This document shows, one piece after another, positions 6,697 to 9,548 of a stretch of 9,548 nucleotides of DNA. Position numbers and translations under genes: made by a program. This stretch comes from an uncultured Selenomonadaceae bacterium. Its GTDB lineage: Bacteria; Bacillota; Negativicutes; Selenomonadales; Selenomonadaceae. Numbering within the stretch: the stretch's first letter is position 1; every line of letters starts with the position of its first letter. Under the pieces are notes generated by a model. The model did no database searches, was not told the origin of the DNA, and saw only the letters and a list, made by a program, of their open reading frames with translations. The stretch spans positions 1 to 9,548 of the forward strand of contig CAJOQC010000200.1 of the NCBI GenBank assembly GCA_905236785.1, written 5' to 3'.

Positions 6697-7307
6697 GGCT
6701 TTGTTCCCGTTATCGCTGCCCAAGCCTCGCGGATTTGGCGGCGGGTTTGGCCGCGTGTGCCGCAGTTGTTTATCACCACGTCGGCTTTGGCGATTTTTTC
6801 TTCTGCAGGCATTTGGGTTTTTATTATGCGCTGTGCCTCTTCCTTGGCCATGCCCCGCCTTGTTGTCAGCCGTTCAAGCTGTATTTCGGGGGTTACATAC
6901 ACCACCCACACGGAAGAAAAGTATTTGTCCCAGCCCGTTTCAAAAAGCAGGGGTATGTCAAAGAATACCGCTTGGGGCGTGTCCGTTGTCGCGTTTTCTT
7001 TAATTTTGGCCAATTCGTTTTCCATGGCCTGTTTTATCAGCGGATGGGTGACGTTGTTCACCCATTGACGCTCTTTTTCGTCGGCATAAATTATGTCGGC
7101 GATTTTTTTCCTGTCCATTGTTCCGTCGGGCAACAAAATTTCCTGCCCGAAATGTTCGACATATTTTTCCCAAATTGCGCCATGGGGCGCGGACAATTCA
7201 TGCGCCGTAGCGTCGGCGTCGATTATGTATGCGCCGAGTTTTTTTAGGTAACGCGCCGCCGCCGTTTTGCCGCTTCCTATGCCGCCGGTTATGGCTTTTA
7301 TTTGCAT
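6693..7307 (-). CDS. coaE: Dephospho-CoA kinase CoaE
   Basis: CoaE performs the last step of coenzyme A synthesis, phosphorylating the ribose 3'-hydroxyl of dephospho-CoA with ATP. The 204-residue protein is of normal length. The P-loop GGIGSGKT lies at residues 8-15, directly after the first beta strand. IIDADATAHEL (Asp30, Asp32) follows, the substrate-binding region found in CoaE. VNNVTHPLI, FFDIPLLFETG and VVYVTPEIQLERL, with a following arginine-rich lid (TTRRGMAKEEAQRII), complete the NMP-kinase-like fold. The ATG overlaps the mutM stop codon as TAATG and is preceded by a good Shine-Dalgarno inside the mutM end. Its own stop overlaps the transglycosylase ATG (ATGA). Finding coaE just downstream of mutM and polA is a familiar arrangement in Bacillota. 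Confidence 0.97.
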   Translation of the reverse strand: MQIKAITGGIGSGKTAAARYLKKLGAYIIDADATAHELSAPHGAIWEKYVEHFGQEILLPDGTMDRKKIADIIYADEKERQWVNNVTHPLIKQAMENELAKIKENATTDTPQAVFFDIPLLFETGWDKYFSSVWVVYVTPEIQLERLTTRRGMAKEEAQRIIKTQMPAEEKIAKADVVINNCGTRGQTRRQIREAWAAITGTKP

Positions 7308-8137
7308 TACGCCTCACCTTGACAACGTGGGCAAAAATGTGTTCCCCTGCCGCCCACGGTGATTTTTTTTATTGTTTCGCCGCAAAGACGGCATTTTTGC
7401 CCGTTGCGGGCGTATACGAACAAATTTTCCTGATGATTGCCTTTTTTTCCTTCGGCGTTTTGATAATCCCGAAAGGTTGTGCCGCCGTCCTCAATTCCTG
7501 CGGCTATTACTTTGTTTATGGCGTCCCGCAGGCGCGTCAATTCGCAATCGGTTAATTCAGCCGCCTGTTTGCCGGGGAATATTTTTGCCGCAAACAAGGC
7601 TTCGTCGGCGTAAATGTTCCCCACGCCTCCCACGGATTTTTGTTCCAAGATAAGTTGTTTTATTGTTATTTTGCGCCCGGCGCAAACATTTTTCAGATAT
7701 TCGGCGGTAAATTCCTCCGACAAGGGTTCTGCGCCCATTTCGGCGAGGGCTTTTATCCTTTGCCGCTCGCCTTTTTTTAGGGCGTAGACCGCGCCCAAAG
7801 TCCTTGCGTCGCCGTAAGTAAGCACCGCGCCGTTGTCAAGGAGAAAACGAATACGGGCGTACTTGTCCCCGTCATCCTTGCTCGCATGATAAACAAGATG
7901 CCCCGTCATGCGAAGATGCACCACAAGCTCCGCGCCGTTGTCCATAACGAGAATGAGGAACTTGCCCACCCGTTCGGCGCGGCTGAACTTATGCCCCGTC
8001 AACAGGGCGCGAAAAGTTTCCGTGTCCGGCCACTTTATCTGTCGCGGCAGGATAATATCAACCTTCATTACGGTTCTGCCCGCCAATGATTTATCTAAAC
8101 TCCTGCGGATTATTTCAACCTCAGGCATCTCCGGCAT
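7307..8137 (-). CDS. mutM: Formamidopyrimidine-DNA glycosylase MutM (Fpg)
   Basis: MutM removes 8-oxoguanine and formamidopyrimidines from DNA and cuts the abasic site by beta,delta-elimination. The 276-residue protein is full length. It starts MPEMPEVEIIRR, so removing Met1 exposes the catalytic Pro2 with Glu3. Lys59 (RVGKFLIL) corresponds to the conserved lysine near residue 57 in E. coli. HLRMTGHL (74-81) carries the intercalating Met77. QKSVGGVGNIYADEALF is the helix-two-turn-helix region. The C-terminal zinc finger uses Cys249, Cys252, Cys269 and Cys272, with the DNA-binding Arg264 in VGGRGTHFC. The start is fixed by the required Pro2 and by a strong Shine-Dalgarno 7 bases upstream. It lies 19 bases after polA, whose product can fill the gap left by base excision. 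An A8 run (7363-7370) near the 3' end encodes Lys-Lys in the zinc-finger loop. Confidence 0.98.
   Translation of the reverse strand: MPEMPEVEIIRRSLDKSLAGRTVMKVDIILPRQIKWPDTETFRALLTGHKFSRAERVGKFLILVMDNGAELVVHLRMTGHLVYHASKDDGDKYARIRFLLDNGAVLTYGDARTLGAVYALKKGERQRIKALAEMGAEPLSEEFTAEYLKNVCAGRKITIKQLILEQKSVGGVGNIYADEALFAAKIFPGKQAAELTDCELTRLRDAINKVIAAGIEDGGTTFRDYQNAEGKKGNHQENLFVYARNGQKCRLCGETIKKITVGGRGTHFCPRCQGEA
7312..7320 (-). promoter_or_regulatory. Ribosome binding site for coaE within the mutM end
   Basis: The coding strand reads AAGGTGAGG, then CGTA, then ATG. The AGGTGA core lies 6 bases from the start codon. It is embedded in the last mutM codons, so ribosomes finishing mutM at the overlapping TAATG could restart on coaE. 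Confidence 0.7.
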
Positions 8138-8144
8138 ACAAGTT

Positions 8145-8152
8145 CCTCCTTT
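8145..8152 (-). promoter_or_regulatory. Strong ribosome binding site for mutM
   Basis: AAAGGAGG stands 7 bases (AACTTGT) before the mutM ATG, in the 19-base gap after the polA stop. It is the best Shine-Dalgarno in the window, suggesting mutM is translated independently of polA while sharing its transcript. The gap has no room for a terminator. Confidence 0.85.
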
Positions 8153-8156
8153 CGTA

Positions 8157-9548
8157 TTATTTTGCCTCTGCCCAGTTTTTCCCCGTGTTTATATCGACAA
8201 GCAACGGGACGGCAAAGTCAACCGCCTTTTCCATGGCCTCTTGCAAAATTTTGGTAACGGCGGGTATTTCCTCCGTTGTTACCTCAAGCACCAATTCGTC
8301 ATGCACCTGCAAGATCATACGGCTTTTCAGTTTGGCGGCTTTTAACCCGTCGTAGGCGCGTTTCATGGCGATTTTTATAATATCCGCCGCCGTGCCTTGT
8401 ATGGGCGTGTTCATGGCCATGCGCTCCGCCATTGACCGTTGATTGAAGTTTTGGCTCATTAGCGCGGGCAAAGCTCGCCGCCTGCCGAAGATAGTTTTCA
8501 CGAAGCCATCCTGTCGGGCGTTTTTCACCGTGTCGTCCAAAAATTTTTTCACGGCGGGGTATTTGTTAAAATAGGTTTCGATGTACTTTGCCGCTTCTTT
8601 GCGGCTTATGCCCAAATCCTTGGCAAGGCCGAAGTCGCTGATGCCGTAGACGATGCCAAAATTAACCGCCTTGGCGCGGCGGCGCAAAGTGTCCGTCACG
8701 CTTTCCGCAGGTACGCCGAAAACCTCGGCGGCGGTGGCGGTGTGTACGTCAACCCCCGTCTTGAAGGCGCGAATAAAATTCTCATCCCCGGACATATGCG
8801 CCAAAACCCGCAGTTCTATTTGGGAATAATCCGCCGACAATATAGCGTCGTAGCCTGCCCCCGGCTCAAAGAGAGCGCGAACGGCGCGGCCTTCCTCCGT
8901 GCGAATGGGGATATTTTGCAAATTTGGCTCGGAGCTGGATAGCCGCCCCGTAGCCGTCACCGTTTGGTGAAAGGTGGTGTGTATTCGCCCGGTGCGCTCG
9001 TCGATAAGACTTTCGATGCCGTCAAGGTAAGTCGATTTTAACTTCGTCCACATTCGATAGTTAAGAAGGGCGTCGGCGATGGGGTGTTCGTCCTTTAACG
9101 CCGTCAGCACCTCCGCGTCGGTGGAGTAGCCGGTTTTGGTTTTCTTCTTTGGCTTCAGTTTCAATGTTTCAAACAAAACTTCCGCAAGCTGTTTGGTGGA
9201 GTTTATCTTAAACTCGCCGCCGGCAAATCCGTAGATTTTTTCCTCAAGCTCTTTAATTATCCCGCCGACTTCTTGGGATTTCTGCGCCAAATGTTTCCTG
9301 TCGGCGTAAATCCCCGTTTCCTCAAGTTCGGCCAAAATTGTCGTCAGAGGTTTTTCAATGTTTTCGTAAAGCTCCGAAAGATTGTTTTCTTTAAGCTCCT
9401 TGCGGAAAAAATCCCGCAGTTTATAAATCGTTTTGGCGCAAAATACAAGTTCCGTTGCCTCGTCGGGAAATTTTTCGGGGTATTGGGCGTTAAACACGGC
9501 GGGCAAAATATCCGCCAGTTCGTAGCTTTTTTCCTCCGGCTTTAAGAG
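8157..9548 (-). CDS. polA: DNA polymerase I, C-terminal polymerase part (5' end outside window)
   Basis: Pol I fills gaps during excision repair and replaces Okazaki primers. The frame is open to the right edge, giving 463 residues, about the second half of a normal Pol I. It begins at the end of the 3'-5' exonuclease-like domain (SYELADILPAVF) and continues through the thumb (INSTKQLAEVLFETLKL, KKKTKTGYSTDAEVL). The palm and fingers follow: TGRLSSSEPNLQNIPIR; motif A DYSQIELRVLAH, with catalytic Asp at 8829-8831; motif B RRRAKAVNFGIVYGIS; MNTPIQGTAADIIK; and motif C QVHDELVLE, with catalytic Asp at 8298-8300. The end NTGKNWAEAK is the normal C-terminus. A TTG at 9506 is an internal leucine codon, not a start. 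Whether the proofreading exonuclease is intact, and whether a 5' nuclease is present, cannot be seen here. Sequence style is closest to Bacillus-type Pol I. It is the most upstream gene visible in the run. Confidence 0.98.
   Translation of the reverse strand, partial: LLKPEEKSYELADILPAVFNAQYPEKFPDEATELVFCAKTIYKLRDFFRKELKENNLSELYENIEKPLTTILAELEETGIYADRKHLAQKSQEVGGIIKELEEKIYGFAGGEFKINSTKQLAEVLFETLKLKPKKKTKTGYSTDAEVLTALKDEHPIADALLNYRMWTKLKSTYLDGIESLIDERTGRIHTTFHQTVTATGRLSSSEPNLQNIPIRTEEGRAVRALFEPGAGYDAILSADYSQIELRVLAHMSGDENFIRAFKTGVDVHTATAAEVFGVPAESVTDTLRRRAKAVNFGIVYGISDFGLAKDLGISRKEAAKYIETYFNKYPAVKKFLDDTVKNARQDGFVKTIFGRRRALPALMSQNFNQRSMAERMAMNTPIQGTAADIIKIAMKRAYDGLKAAKLKSRMILQVHDELVLEVTTEEIPAVTKILQEAMEKAVDFAVPLLVDINTGKNWAEAK

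Larger units (their letters stand above)
1..9548 (-). other. Probable single operon: polA-mutM-coaE-slt-miaB-mutS-mutL-methyltransferase
   Basis: All eight genes run the same way. Junctions in transcription order are +19, a 1-base overlap, a 4-base overlap, up to a 50-base overlap, +3, +28 and +1 bases. No inverted repeat with a T-run and no convincing promoter pair is visible in the gaps. Co-transcription and coupling are inferred from this spacing; internal promoters inside coding sequence cannot be excluded. Confidence 0.7.

Noticed and set aside
6697..6723. Upstream ATG adding nine residues to the transglycosylase
   Set aside because: The ATGA overlap with the coaE stop is the more typical coupled start, and the extra residues (MGSDNGNKA) lie entirely in coaE.
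6412..7068. Open frame of 218 codons on the plus strand opposite the transglycosylase and coaE
   Set aside because: It crosses a junction between two well-supported minus-strand genes and has no recognisable domain.
9504..9506. TTG as a start codon of a short polymerase gene
   Set aside because: The frame continues upstream to the window edge with sequence fitting Pol I, so this is an internal Leu codon.

Overview
The window is a dense run of eight co-directional genes, all on the minus strand. In transcription order (right to left) they are: polA (3' part only), mutM, coaE, a membrane-anchored lytic transglycosylase gene, miaB, mutS, mutL, and the 5' end of a gene for a putative SAM-dependent methyltransferase. 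No stretch without a gene exceeds 28 bases. I see no RNA gene, mobile element, CRISPR array, attachment site, origin or convincing terminator.

Organism. The polymerase fragment resembles Bacillus-type Pol I. MutL carries the endonuclease motifs (DQHA, ACR and CPHGRP elements) used by bacteria that lack MutH. The order polA-mutM-coaE-slt upstream of miaB-mutS-mutL-methyltransferase is one I associate with Bacillota, most closely with diderm Negativicutes. That placement is inferred from gene order and protein style, not from a search. Base composition looks fairly even along the window, with no island of foreign composition.

Layout. Positions 8157-9548 hold the polymerase part of polA. Nineteen bases later, behind a strong Shine-Dalgarno, comes mutM (7307-8137). 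Its stop overlaps the coaE start (TAATG). coaE overlaps the transglycosylase gene by ATGA. The transglycosylase gene overlaps miaB by up to 50 bases, in a region containing a three-copy hexamer. miaB is 3 bases from mutS, mutS is 28 bases from mutL, and mutL is 1 base from the methyltransferase gene. This spacing argues for one transcript with translational coupling at several junctions. Promoter and terminator probably lie outside the window.

How the genes fit together. PolA and MutM are base-excision and gap-filling functions. MutS and MutL are the mismatch recognition protein and the nicking endonuclease of methyl-independent mismatch repair. MiaB modifies A37 of tRNAs reading UNN codons, CoaE makes coenzyme A, and the transglycosylase trims peptidoglycan. 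The cluster mixes DNA repair with growth-linked housekeeping.

I found no undescribed system here. The observations most worth a second look are simple repeats in coding sequence: a C9 run near the start of mutS (with T8 and A8 runs in the same gene), where slippage would abolish mismatch repair, and the hexamer in the transglycosylase/miaB overlap that supplies three alternative miaB start codons.
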